From Epiperipatus broadwayi (Eukaryota; Onychophora; Udeonychophora; Euonychophora; Peripatidae): a stretch of 64,000 bases of DNA. Positions 37,381 to 49,955 of this stretch are shown in pieces; position 1 is the stretch's first letter, and each line of letters starts with the position of its first letter. The stretch covers positions 436,001 to 500,000 of the forward strand of contig JAQFVV010000450.1 of the NCBI GenBank assembly GCA_028023455.1, in the 5' to 3' direction. The position numbers and the translations under genes are program-made. Below the pieces are notes generated by a model that made no database searches, had not been told where the DNA came from, and saw only the letters and a list, made by a program, of their open reading frames with translations.

Positions 37381-37545
37381 AATTCAAATTTGCAAAAATT
37401 TGTTTATTTGCATAATAAGATGGTTTCTTTCTTCTTTATAATAATGCAAACTGCACTTTGGTGAAGTTCACCGAAAGTGCACTTAGCATTAAGTTATAAA
37501 GAAGTAAGAAACCACTTCATAATGCAGATGTTTGCAAATTTGAAT
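37381..37545. repeat. Foldback hairpin just upstream of the PTPN23 exon
   Basis: Inverted repeat with arms of about 80 bp. ATTCAAATTTGCAAA and TTCTTTATAATAATGC, and the GCACTTTGGTGAA/TTCACCGAAAGTGC pair around a tiny centre, recur in reverse complement. Some mismatches and small bulges are present. In the direction of transcription it ends about 70 nt before the exon's acceptor. No target duplication was found. Confidence 0.88.
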
Positions 37546-38160
37546 GTATATATATATGAAAAAGAAAAAAGATAGTAAAAATAATAAATTATGAAAAAGG
37601 AGAACACTAACGTTTTCCTCAATTAAATTATTTATGATTTTGATGCTCACCAAATAATGTTATATTTGTTTATGAAACAACAATAAGACAAGGTATTTTA
37701 AAATCAATAACAAAGATTAACCAAAATCTTAATTTTGACAAATTATGGTCCTTAGCAAAGATAAAAAAAAAAAGACAACAGAGTGTCTTTATTTTAAAAT
37801 AAAATTATAAATGTAATTCTAAATATCACACAGACATTGTTAATATTTTGTTAAAATAAACATAACTCATATTTAATTAACACTTATAACATTATATTCT
37901 TTTATATTTACTACCAAGGGTCGGAAAAAAAATCTCAAGAAAATAAAAATATCCCATAAAGAAAAAAAAAACATTTTTATATACTGTTCCAAGAGAAAAA
38001 TGCAGCAGAAATAAAAACAAAGTGTTTGAACATTCATCAAAATACATATTGATTAATTAAATTAAAAAGTTTAATCACCAAGAATGTAATCTAAAATAAT
38101 CCTTAAAAATATCTCCAAAGGAAAAATACATTTGAGGAAATTCCTTCAATATAATATTTT
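37546..38160. other. AT-rich non-coding sequence
   Basis: Presumably PTPN23 intron. Nothing recognised. Confidence 0.45.
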
Positions 38161-38164
38161 TTAT

Positions 38165-38585
38165 AACAGCAGCAAACTCTCCATACAGTAGTGCCACTCA
38201 GTGCAAACCTTAGTAATCAATGGATGCAAGGTAGTTTGTGCATAAAATCCCTGCCTAGTGTCTACTTATCTAATATTCCCAGACTAGTTTCTAGCTTTTG
38301 GCTTTCATCAGTGAAGAGCCTTGGATCTGAGAACAATGCACTTACATCTTAGGATTAAATGCAACCCTCCAACAGCCATCTTTTACCTATTTATATAACT
38401 ATAAAGCTATCTGCCAAAGATGAAAACAATAATGTTTTCAATCCAAGCTCATTTGCTAGTGTAGTCATATAGATCTGAAACCAGTTCAGCATCTATATCT
38501 TTTGGTGTCTTGTTTTTTAAGAAACCACAGTTAGAATTATCCTATGAGCAAGGTTGGTATAAAACTACTAAATGATCATGTGATG
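38165..38585 (+). repeat. Old, longer relative of the family B hairpin element
   Basis: TAATCAATGGATGCAAGGTA and TTGTGCATAAAATCC match the 59.0-kb element. The right end TGATCATGTGATGTTTTA resembles that element's tail end GTGGTCATGTGATGTTT. The middle contains unrelated sequence with GCTTTTGGCTTTCATCAGTG. Limits are approximate. Confidence 0.5.
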
Positions 38586-39659
38586 TTTTAGTGGTTTGAT
38601 AATATTGTTTCTTGTAAAAACATTAGCAGCAATAAAAAAAAAATGTTGAACATTTATTAATATGTGTATTTAAAAACTAAGAGTAAAAAACAATACACTC
38701 CTTTTAGATAGTTTATAATAAAATAACATTTTATTGGCGCCAGTCATACTTTGCATTTCTTTTTTTGCAATATAAAAGAACAATAAGAAAAACTTGGATT
38801 CCACAAATTTCCTGAAGGAAATATTCTTTATGAATGCACTGTATGAAATTCCAAATTTTGAAACATAAACAATCAACAAACGATATAAAAACTCAATGGC
38901 ATTATTGCTTTTGGCAGATCTAAAAAATGAATTCCAAATATTAATATCAAATCTTAAAAGTCTTCAGAATCATAATCATTGAACTGGTATATCAAAGTGA
39001 GTACCTTCAAAATGATCATCAATACCATTTTCTAATCCAGGCAAAGAATCAAGTCAATAGCTTTAATTAGTTTAATTCAGGAGGCATATAATATGTGTGC
39101 AGGAATCATTCAAATTTATAAAAAAATTGTTGATTCATTATTATAAAATGGCAAAAGAAATGCTTTTTGAATTGTATTTTTTGTAAAAATTCTGGCTTAA
39201 TGTGAAAAAAAAACATCCTTTAACTTCTCTACATATAAAAAAATTATTCCAACTACTATTCATTATTCTCTTTTTAAAACTGACCATTATACCCCTCCCC
39301 CCACAAATCCCTGACCATGGTTTCATGCTTTGGCAATCCTCAGAGAGGTGCCAGGGTATGTTCAGACACTAGATCCATTATATTTCTTGTATGTATGCTG
39401 TTATTAAAGTTTTTTACTTTTTTGAATAAAAATATATACATGGCTTCAATTTGATTTTTTTAAAAAGTCAAGGCACTGTCTGATCTCCTATAAAAGTATG
39501 TTTAATGTACATCTGACAAAATAAATTAGTACAATTTGATCTCGTCAAACTTTCTGCACTCCTAACTTGATACCACGGATCTTTTTAAATGCTTTTATTC
39601 TGTTTCGAAAACATGCAGTGCAGTGAAAGTTTTAAGTATATCTTTAAAAAAAATGGATG
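38586..39659. other. AT-rich non-coding sequence
   Basis: No gene recognised. The open frames at 38670-38879 and 39141-39326 look random. Confidence 0.45.
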
Positions 39660-39667
39660 CTCTAGTA

Positions 39668-40095
39668 CAGGGTTCTGGGCCGGCCAGGGGGGCACGCAAA
39701 AGGGGGCCCCTCCTCCCTTCCAACCCCACCACCCCCCCCCTTCTTTCCTTCATAACAAAAAAAATTTTTTTTTTTCCTTCCCTCAAAAAACACCCCACAA
39801 TCAACCCACATTTTTTTTTTTTTGGAGGGGGGTTGGTTTACTAAAGAAGAAAAAAAAATTTTTAATAAAAAAAAAAAAAAAAAAAAAAAAAAAACAAAAA
39901 AAAAAAAACACACCACACTCCTTACCACCTCCAGTGGAGTGAAAAGACCCCCCAATTGAAAAAAAAAAAAAAAAAACCCTTTGGTCAGGCAAAAAAAAAA
40001 AAAAAAAAAAAAAAGATTTTTTTTTTTTTGTTGGGGGGGAGGAAAAAAACCTTTAGGGGGCCGATGGGGCCCCCGGACGCTATTTCCCCCCCCTG
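39668..40095. mobile_element. hAT-like element full of homopolymers
   Basis: The left end CAGGGTTCTGGGCCGGCC and right end CCCCCCCTG pair in part. Flanking 8-mers CTCTAGTA (39660-39667) and CCCTAGTA (40096-40103) differ by one base, consistent with a hAT target duplication. Inside are long A, T, G and C runs (several of 15-28 bases) and GGGGGCC blocks. The long overlapping frames here are poly-K/F/P artefacts and not genes. Part of the homopolymer pattern could be assembly error. Confidence 0.65.
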
Positions 40096-40103
40096 CCCTA
40101 GTA

Positions 40104-40914
40104 AATGTTTTAAACATGTACCAATCTTGAAACTTCTATAAAAATAGTTTGTTCTGTTTTAGTTCCAAAATATCAAAAATCTTTGATTTAATGGGCTAGA
40201 ATATTATCAAATAAAGCCTTATTACTATTTTTTTATTTATGAATTTATATTTTTCAAGGATAAGATTTTCAGTGTTCCTAGATATTAAAGATTTTTGTTT
40301 ACTTTGCTTATACTGAGATTTTTTCTCAAACAGTTTACTATAAGCACACATGTGGCAGCAGCTTCAATTATATCTTCAACTGTGTATGAATTGATTTTTT
40401 GGAGTTCCTCTTGCTTCCTTTTTCATTTCTCACAGTGCATTCATATTTCAATGTGGTTGATACGCTGTTCACAAATATATTCAATTTATGGCTTTAAGTT
40501 TTGTTTTGTAAATATAATGATAGTATTTACACATTTTACTTCACATATATAAAGCTTTTATTAGCAATTTTGCTTCTGCCTTTATTGCATTTAATAAACT
40601 CTAAGGCTCCTTCTAACAAAATTAAATTCTCTAAAAATAGTAAAACATTATGTTCATTTATACTAGTAAATAAGAATTATCAAACTATACAAGTGAAGTA
40701 ACTTGCAGTTTAGGATAAAATTAATGGGTTCTTTTTAATTATAAATATGCGACTTTTTTTTTTCGCATTAAATAGTGAAGCTATAATTTTACACTAATTT
40801 ATAATAGGTTTGCTTAGCGCTTTGAGATTTCATGTTCGAATCTCATACTCATAGCTTTGTAAATAAAGATTGTTATGATTTATGCAAATGCGTTTGAATT
40901 TTTAATTAGTCCAT
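40104..40914. other. AT-rich non-coding sequence
   Basis: No gene recognised. The open frames at 40295-40552 and 40501-40701 lack motifs. Confidence 0.4.
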
Positions 40915-41330
40915 TGTTTAGAGAGAGCAAAACATGCCTCTCTTCTATTAATGGCATTGATGTCATTTGCTATATATAAAGCTTCCTTAACTTTTCTTTT
41001 GGCATCATTTTTTTCTGTACAAATTATTTGGGCAGAACTAGGTTCAAATACATGGCCCATAGCTGCTTGGTGGTCCCAGAATACTGAAGATCCTTCATTT
41101 TTATATTTGACCCTATTGTAGACATACCTATGTTGGTAAATTCTTGTGTTCAGGTTAGCCCAAGTTTCACCATAGTATGATGCATGGCAGCCTAATTGAG
41201 GGCATGCATTTTATAGACCACATGAGGGCTTGATCTTTTTCTGTTTTATCTTTAGAATTATTAGTAATCTGCTGCTCTATCTATCATTTTAAAGAATGAT
41301 ACCCGTATTAATTTTTTGAAAGAGCTATAA
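40915..41330 (-). pseudogene. Penelope-like element relic with GIY-YIG endonuclease
   Basis: The minus strand carries, across one frame change, a VVYKMHAL-like zinc-knuckle approach, then CHASYYGETWANLNTRIYQH (the GIY-YIG half SYYGET, with NTR and H), then AAMGHVFEPSSAQIICTE and KVKEALYIANDINAINRREA. This order (YxGET...TR...H...GH...KEA...NR) is the C-terminal endonuclease of Penelope-like retroelements. The upstream RT part (beyond 41250) is too eroded to recognise. A SINE sits in the adjacent sequence. Confidence 0.78.
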
Positions 41331-41455
41331 ATCAATATATCATATTTCATAAATTGGAAAATATATTCATTCAGAGAATATTTCTCTAAAACATTTCAGA
41401 TTTAAACCCATTTTTTCTCCTGCATATCACTCATTACTGCGCAACATCTCTAATT

Positions 41456-41543
41456 TTTTTCCTCATGTGTCAAAGCATTGGCCAGGAAGCGAACCCGGGA
41501 CAACCGCTTGTAAAGCGGCTGTGCTGACTACTCGACCATCAAT
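41456..41543 (-). mobile_element. tRNA-derived SINE with 15-bp TSD
   Basis: Minus-strand copy. A T-rich (A-tail) start is followed by the complement of the family end TGCTTTGACACATGAGG, a B box (GGTTCGCTTCC type), an anticodon-like stem CCGCTTTACAAGCGG and an A-box region. The target duplication GCAACATCTCTAATT is perfect at 41441-41455 and 41544-41558. Confidence 0.93.
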
Positions 41544-41708
41544 GCAACATCTCTAATTGCATAACCACATTCTATTAGTTCCAAAAAAATAATATTTTTT
41601 AATAAAAAGAAAGAAATACTTTTTGAAATTACATAGATTTATCAAATGATATCCATATTATATAATAAAGAAACATAAATTTTAAAAATAGACAGACTGT
41701 GGCTAACA

Positions 41709-42061
41709 TATTAATATTTTTTATTAGTCATTCATTAGAATGGAGATGATCCACTTAGTGAATAATATTTATGTAATGTAATTTTCATTACTCTATTCTC
41801 ATGCAAAGTAGGGAGTGATTTCTATCTGTGTTTAACACCTTGTGGAGAGGCGTAATCAAAAACATATTACTATAGGTATAAGAAAAAAATGTATGATCCC
41901 TATGAAGCATTTCATGCTGAACTAGTATTCACATACTTTTGGTGATATGTTTATGATTACATCCCTCTATAAAGTGTTAAATGTGGATAAAAACCAGCTC
42001 CTACATTGTGTGAGAGTGGTCAAAGGAAAATTAGACTACAGAAATATTATTCATTAGTCTA
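41709..42061 (-). mobile_element. Hairpin-plus-tail foldback element with 9-bp TSD
   Basis: The direct repeat TGGCTAACA at 41700-41708 and 42062-42070 encloses the element. Long arms (about 41758-41880 and 41925-42061) pair through TGAATAATATTTATGTAATG, GCAAAGTAGG and GTGTTTAACAC, and their complements. The left ~50 bp (TTTTTATTAGTCATTCATTA onwards) is unpaired, so the hairpin touches the duplication only on the right. Partial copies occur at 5.9, 43.7 and 44.0 kb. Confidence 0.75.
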
Positions 42062-42350
42062 TGGCTAACAGTTTGTTTTTATTTGAGTTTTTACAATATA
42101 ATAACTATTAATGGTAATATAAAGCAATAAATTTAACTAAGTAAAAATTTCAAACAAAATAATATATTCAACTAAAAATGTACTATTAATTTTTTGTACC
42201 ATATTTATATATATCGGAATAGAAAACTATATTAAATATGTATAATATAATAATTTTATTTTTTTGCTTGAAGATGAAATTTTAAAATTATATAGATAAA
42301 AATATGTACACTCTTTGCAAAGATTTTGATTAATTTAGAAATATTAATGC

Positions 42351-42547
42351 TATATCTCACCTTAACTTCAACTAATGAATTAGTCCAGATTCCATCTTAG
42401 CTTGATTAGATTGAGAATCATCATCTATTAGCTAGTATTTGTTATACTATATATACTTATTGGTTGGTAACGATTAATGCTCAGTCCCATCAACATAAGA
42501 TGGAATCTGGACTAGTACATTAGTAAAAGTAAGGTGAGATATAACAA
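42351..42547. repeat. Foldback element, ~48-bp arms
   Basis: CTATATCTCACCTTAAC and TAGTCCAGATTCCATCTTA pair with TAAGATGGAATCTGGACTA and GTAAGGTGAGATATA at the other end. The loop is about 100 bp. A short ATTAATG flanks both sides and may be a target duplication. Confidence 0.8.
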
Positions 42548-42552
42548 TTAAT

Positions 42553-43176
42553 GTATATAAACCATTATACAATTACAAATATCCAGTAACGCCCTCTGTT
42601 TAATAGTCTATATCTCAATGATAGCAAAATTTAAGATCGTTTCCTTATTTAAAATTTCATGCTCTGTGTTTGAGTTAGTTTGTATTTCAATATTTAACAT
42701 CCTTTAGTGTACAACTTCAAATTGGTATCATTTTGAAGTTCGCTATCATTGAGATATAGACTATTAAACAGAGGGGCGTTACTGGATATTTGTAATTGTA
42801 CAATGGTTTATATATTTGTATGATTATTTCAGTTAGTGTTAACAGTAGCTTTATTTTCATTTATAGTTTGGGAGAATTATTTAAAGATTAAAATTTAATG
42901 TTCAGTTTGTCTTTAAAACAGTTTGTAAACTTGTTAGTTTATTAGCAAAATTTAAGATCGTTTGCTTATTTAAAATTTCATGCTCTGTGTTTGAGTTAGT
43001 TTGTATTTCAATATTTAACATCCTTTAGCGTACAACTTCAAATTGGTATCACTTTGAAGTTCGCTATCATTGAGATATAGACTATTAAACAGAGGGCTTT
43101 ACTGGATATTTGTAATTGTATAATGGTTTATATATTTGTATGATTATTTCAGTTAGTGTTAACAGTAACTTTATTT
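42553..43176. repeat. Inverted-repeat element with a 321-bp tandem duplication
   Basis: A foldback (about 42556-42830) has ~75-bp ends containing AATATCCAGTAACGCCCTCT and TTTAATAGTCTATATCTCAA, and their complements. Its loop and right part (42622-42942) are then repeated in direct orientation from 42943 to about 43176 at high identity (offset 321 bp). Confidence 0.88.
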
Positions 43177-43732
43177 AACAATTAACGTTTATATCTGTTT
43201 CCCCTTTCATTTCTAATTATCAACTCTCATAAACAAAATGGCATTTATTAAAAAAACATTAGACCATATTTTCATATGACCCACCTCTTTATCTCATATT
43301 ACTGGTCATGTGAAGATCTGTGCTCATATACTCTATATATTACATATATTGATACAGGTATATAATAAGCCTGTATTTCAGTTATTAGATCATATTGGAA
43401 ATATTGCTTGGAAAAAATAAATAATTGACACTTTTTTTTCTTTTAGCATAAAATAATAAAGCAACTAATATTATTTTTCCAAATAATTATTAAGATATCA
43501 ACCTTTTACATTATAATCCTAGCTTTTTTTTTTTTGCTGAATTTATTGAATCCATTTATTAAAGGTTAAAAAAATTAAATTAATATAATACATTATCATT
43601 GTTAATGACTTTTTAAATACAAATAATGCAAACAAAAATGCCACAATACATACATATAACTATAAGACTTGGCTTAAATGAAGAGATCTTTTGATAAAAC
43701 TGCATTCTAAAAATCATAAGCATATATAACCA

Positions 43733-43970
43733 TATTACTAATTTTTATTAGTCATTCATTAGACTAGAGATTATCCAATAATGATTACTATTTCATTTAG
43801 TGTAATTTTCTCTATACCACTCTCATGCAAGGTAGATGTAATCAAAACATATGACCGAAGTTATGTAAAAAAGATGTGTGATACCTAAGATGTACATTTC
43901 ATGCTGAACTAGCACTCATCAGTAGGTTCAGACCACAATCTCTTACATATATCTTTACCATTGCTCAGTA
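43733..43970 (+). repeat. Half-copy of the 41.7-kb foldback family
   Basis: The tail TTTTTATTAGTCATTCATTA, one arm, and the loop TTTCATGCTGAACTAG are present. The second arm is missing. Confidence 0.75.
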
Positions 43971-44044
43971 TATTAGGATAACAAATTACTACAATTTAAT
44001 TGATGTGTCAAACTTGCTGCCTCATAACGTTGTCACAAACCATT

Positions 44045-44195
44045 TAATGGAAGTATATTACTAATTTTTATCAGCCATTCATTAGACTAGAGATTATCCA
44101 ATAATGAATAATATTTCTGTAGTGTAATTTTAACTACATCAGTCCCTACCTTGCATGAGAGTGGTGTAGTGAAAATATTACTACAGAAATATTAT
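44045..44195 (+). repeat. Short copy of the 41.7-kb foldback family
   Basis: The tail (TTTTTATCAGCCATTCATTA) is followed by a small hairpin: AATATTTCTGTAGTGTAATT pairs imperfectly with the end near 44190. The loop is around 44145-44150. Confidence 0.75.
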
Positions 44196-44199
44196 GTAA

Positions 44200-45840
44200 C
44201 CATATGTTTGAAACAGAGAAGTGAGGTTAATGGTAAATAGTAGAAAAATAAAATTGTGTAACATAAGTAGAAAGCAAATAGTTAAAAAAGATGATCATGC
44301 ATCTACAGAAAAATTTTAATCAATATTTGAACTTTATTAAGTAAATAGTTTATATCTATGGTTAAAGTAAATTTAGTCATTTCAAAATAGTTAATAATCA
44401 TTTAAAGTATTATTTAGAGACAATTGTTCTGAAAAAGGTTGCTAAAAGATACCTATTGCTGATTAAATTTGCATAAATATAAAACTAGATGACTAATTTT
44501 AAAATGGACTACTAATTGGCTGAGATCAATTAAAAAATCATTTTCATAAATATTTTAATATTCATTTATATAATAACTTAATATTATACAAAAACATTAG
44601 ATTTTAATTTCAGCTAAATATGAGATCACTAGAACTAAGGAACTAGTATTTCAGAATGTAAACATGTAAGTTAGACTCCTATGCTAGTTTTGCGTTGGTC
44701 GTCAGGCCAGCAATACCTGACAACGAGGAAAGATACACATATGTATGTATACATATGATAAGTTTTCTGTCTGAAGTCAAGTAGAATTTCTAAATGCATA
44801 TAAAACAAAACTCAAAATAGTAAATGCCATGAGGATATATAATAAATTGGTTACCTTATTTACTGATTACTACATGAGAAAAGATTTCTTCAAGGAATTT
44901 GAAGTAATATAGATGATTGACAATTTCAATTACTTTTGCTAATTCATGTAAAATAGAATAGTAAGATCACTTTATAATCTTCATCAATCATGATTGATAA
45001 AGGACTTTTTAATATAGTTCATCAATAGTGATCAAGTGATCGTGTACATTGAATAGCAAGAAAAACTATTATTTTACTATTCAATATAAATGAATGATGT
45101 ACCTATAATGTTAGAATCATTGAACCATAAATAGTATATTTTGGTAAAAAATGTCCAGGTTTGAGTCTAGGTGATAAAATCTAGATCGATAGAAGCATAC
45201 TGTAGAATCCATTAGCAAAGTTTTAGCAATGTTTGCAATTGTCATTGTGAAGTGGGGGATAAAATATAAGCAACTAATGAAAGAACATTACAAATATATT
45301 TGTGCTTAAATGAATTTAAAGACATTATCTAGAATTACATGGATGTAATACTTTCTAAGGTGATTATAAAAATACCTGCAATCATTTAAGTATTTAGTAA
45401 AAAAACCTTTGTGATTTCAGTAGTTTCATGTATATATATTTAATGCAGTATTTAATTATACAGCAAGTAAATTGTATACTTCATCCCAAATTTATCTAAA
45501 ACTACCCCCTCCCACTTCCATTTTTGTCAACTAGTTATACTTGTTTCATTTCTTTCTTTCCTTCATACAATCTATTATATATTTTTATTTCATGCTGAAC
45601 AATCCAGCCTTTGCTTTATTTATTATTAAGAGAAGGCTAAAAAAATATTTCTGTTATGTAGTCAAAGAAATGAAGGATCACACCAATTTAAGATTTGATG
45701 ATATGCTTTCATTATTTCTAACTGAACAAATAAATATTATACATCAAATAGTTATCAATATGTTATTTATCCACCGTAGCTAATAAATAATATTAAAAAT
45801 GTTAAGATTACTAAAGATTAAGACAACATATAATATCCCC
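44200..45840. other. AT-rich non-coding sequence
   Basis: No gene recognised. The 80-residue frame at 45541-45783 has no motif I can name. Confidence 0.45.
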
Positions 45841-45847
45841 TAAGTTC

Positions 45848-46230
45848 ATCTTATTTTTTGAAAAAAATTTCCAATGCTTCCGTAAATAGGATTCCTTCTG
45901 CAAAGAAAAAATTAGGATCAAAAATTTAGAACAATCACACCATTATATCACTTCGATGAGATTGCTGAGTCAAGCATCCAACCACTCAAAATCTTAAATT
46001 TATAAACTAATATGCCCATTCTGTCATTTAAAAATGTGTAGTGTATTAAATAAACTTAAGTCATAATAAATGAAGCTGTGAAGAAAGTGATTGGTTCACA
46101 AAAATCTCCCAGAAGATCTCATTGAAATGGTATAATGGCGAGATTGTAGTAAACTTGTTATCCAAATTTTTTCTTTGCAGAAAGAATCCTATTTACAAAA
46201 ACATCTGGAAATTTTTCAAAAAATAAGATG
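45848..46230. repeat. Foldback element, ~120-bp arms
   Basis: Ends CATCTTATTTTTTGAAAAAA and its complement pair. The arms continue through AATAGGATTCCTTCTGCAAA and a CACCATTATATCACTTCGAT-like segment. The loop is about 130 bp. No target duplication was seen. Confidence 0.82.
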
Positions 46231-49200
46231 ATATATATATGATCTTGAAAAGCAAAAGTAATTATTTCCCACTGAGTTATGTAACATCAAATCCTATGAA
46301 AAGATAGACTGATACCCGATACTGTTCTAACTTTGGGCTCTGTTATTATATAAGCTTAGTTTTTGATTTGGTTTTTAAATTATAGGGTATATATATATTT
46401 GTTTGTTTGTTTTAATTTATGTACGGATTAAACGCTCTGAAATCACTATTAATGCAGAACTCAGTGGAAGGTGGGTACTCCCACTTTTCAAGTACAGAAA
46501 TTTAAAAAAGTTATGATTATTTATCATTATATTTAACGTTATACTACATATATTTTAGTTTTTGAAAATAATTTTAAAATGTTCAATTTATCCCATAAAA
46601 CATATAAATCTAAACACAAAGTACAGTATTAGTAAATGCGACTGTTTAGTTTTGATCATTTACTGACTTTTAAAATAGTAATAGAGTAAAATTTAAGTTA
46701 GATTTTTGCTCCATTTATTTTTCTATTATAGTCGAAGATATGCACAGTACTTCTTATCATCATCTGCAATTGAAAAAAAAATATTCTGACGATAATTATC
46801 AGATGCAATCTGACTCCCACACAATCAGAAAAAAAAAATCCTGCCAATATAGAAAAAGCTTCAGGCAATAGTGCATCCATCTGCCATGCCCACAACGTGT
46901 ATTCAAATAGAAGCCAGGTTAAGACATGAGACTATTACCAAGTTCTAAATAGATTAACATTTTTCTTTAGATAGATAGCCTATGAATGATCAAATTAACC
47001 ATCCAAAACTGGTTTTTAAACTGGTACTGGTTAATCTTAACTAGAAGACAAACAAGAGTGGAAAACTGTTAACATCTTCATCACCCAACATAAGATAAGT
47101 CTGATCAATTAATGCTTTCTCATTCTCTGATTTCTTTTGGAAGGCTTATCAAAGGCTTACTAATAGTAAGCTATTCAAAAATTGTCTAATCTTTTAGCAA
47201 TGTAAGAATGGAAAAGGTTGAGAAAAGAAATAATTTGAAGATCAGAGTAGTCTTCTATTGGATTACGTACTTGAGCAACGTACTACATATACATTCAGAG
47301 GATGGGATAATAATAATAATAATAATTTCACTATATGTATTTTCAAAAATTTTCCCACCTGACATCATCTATCTACATATATGTAGGCCAAGTTGCATAT
47401 TAAACTAATATTAGCCCTTCCTATTGTTGGTAATGCCCCATATTTATAACATTCAAGTTCTATTTATAATAGACAAACTTATATTATAAATTGTAAAAAA
47501 AAAATAACTATAATAAAATATTTGAGTAATATAGGCTTAATAAAAATTAAAACATTTAGTTTTAAAAAAAAATAAATCTGACAAAACGGTGAGAGTGCAT
47601 TTTATAAATATTTTTCTTTATATACATCAACGAAATTCTTTTTTATTTCCAAACAGAATTTTAAATTCAAGACTATTATTCAGGAACAGTTTTTTTTTTT
47701 TTCCATATACTTAAATTTTACTCTTCACAAACAAACACAAAGTTTACAAACACACACACACACACTTAAAAATTTGCATTCATTTCAATGAACACCAGCA
47801 CCACTTGCTTTAAACTCATCAGAAATGAATTCCAAATAATAGTCAGAAAAAAATAGCATGCATGCATGAATGAATTAAAACATGAACAAAGACTGACAGA
47901 TGTGCCTCTTACTACAAAAGCAGAAGTAAAAAGATAAATATTACAAATAAATAAAAATTATTATTAACAAAACTGATTATCTAAAATCAAATTATTTTAA
48001 AACAGTGATGCACTCCACTGGAAAAAAAAAAAAATAATAATAAAACAATTCAGCATTAATGTCCGTATAATATCTTAATATATAATTCTACTTGAATTTG
48101 TATTTTATTCATCTTTGAATAAAATTTTAATGAGCATAAAGCTAGTTTCCAAACACTACAAAACATGAATTAATCATTAGGAATGTATAAAATGACTGAA
48201 GGAAAAGAAAATGATAAATGTAAAAAAATATATACAACCAAACATAATCATAAATAAACGTTTGAGTATTATATATATAAATTTATGTCACTGTCTACAT
48301 TATAGCCAAAATCAATTTATAGTAACAATTAAATATCAATCATTTTAAATTGTGCCCCCCCCCCATTCTCTACGTAATAAGAACTTATACCAATAATTAA
48401 AACATATATATATGTACATTTATTATCATATAAATATGTGCTTTTTACTTAGTTTATACATTAAAATAATGATTATTCTTTTTTTTTTTTCTCTTCCTTT
48501 CACAAACATGCAATAAGTACAATTAAATATAAAAGAATGATAAAATTTCAACTATATTAATGGATCAAAAACTAAGTTGCTTAGAAAGGTTATGATTACT
48601 TAGCTTATTAAATATGAAGCAAACTTCATAAATATTTCATCTTTCTTAAAACCAATAAAAGATCTTGGCTTAGAAATTTAAGGATAATAGTAAAGTTTAA
48701 AGTTTCTCTAATTCCCTTAATTAAAATAAATGTTATATATTTCTTTTTCAGATTTGATACTATTTATTTACATACTATTATAAAAGATTAAATATACAGT
48801 AAATGCATAAATATAAACACATACAATTTTGCACATTGGTAAATTATTGAAATATATACATGAATATATATACAAACATACTTATCCATACATACATATA
48901 TTATATACATTTACTTTCTAAGTGCCTTAACAAGCACTTATTCTCAACAATGGATTCGTACTTAAATAAGTAATCACCCTTTAGTAAGTTAGAAATTATT
49001 ATTATTATTATTTAAACATATGTAGACTTTATTAATTTCTTTCTATAATATTCTTTACATGAGTACATTACATTCTCTGTGTTTTAACAGTTACCATTCA
49101 CCGTTTTCTACTCTTGTACGGCAATATTATATTTTTTTAAATTAACATAAACACACATTCTTTAATTTCAAACAAATATTTCTAGGCATAGGAAAAAAAA

Positions 49201-49955
49201 CATACTATCCATTACTAGGATGCATTTTAATCCAACCATTTTTAAGTAGGTGGTGTATAACATGATTTAATTAAAAAGACCTAGTTGGTTGACATGTATC
49301 TTAAAAAAACATTAGCATATTTTACATAATGTCTACAACTGTTAAAAATATGAGATTATGGAATAGTTGGCAATTTATAAAAAAATAAAACATTTTAACA
49401 TAAATATATTCAGAAACATTTGTTGAGTTGTAAAAAATATATATATATTATAGAATGGGTAGTTTTTAAAGCTTCATTAATAAGCAAATTATACTTTAAG
49501 ATCATCCCAGTTCAAACCTTATTCAATACACAAAATATTCATCTATAAAACCATTAGGGCGCTTTTATCTTCCAATGAAATGATACAATTTGACGTACAC
49601 AAATGAAATTTTGTCTATATATGATAGTATTCTGTACAAAGTAAAGTCTATGTAAAAAAAATAAAAATAGTGTATCAGGAAAAAGACGCAACTAAATTCT
49701 ATCCCCATTATACACACATATAAATCTGCGAAAACAAATGAAAAAGTATATATAATAAAATTTATATTAAAGAAAAATCAGCTAAAATTTGGATAAAACA
49801 CATTCTTATAATAATACATTCTGTACAAGCTTTTTCAGCAAACAAACAATAATAAATATTTCACTACTCCTAAATAAAGCATCACTAATTAATAATTATA
49901 TCACCAAATCTTTTATAAATCATCATACACCACTTCCTACTGTTAGTATGAAAAG
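46231..49955. other. AT-rich non-coding sequence
   Basis: No gene recognised. Contains microsatellites (ATA/AAT near 47308, CA near 47754), a poly-C run near 48356 and many A/T tracts. Confidence 0.45.

Noticed and set aside
39589-40141. Five overlapping frames up to 151 codons
   Set aside because: Artefacts of homopolymers inside a hAT-like element; residues are almost only K, F, P and G.
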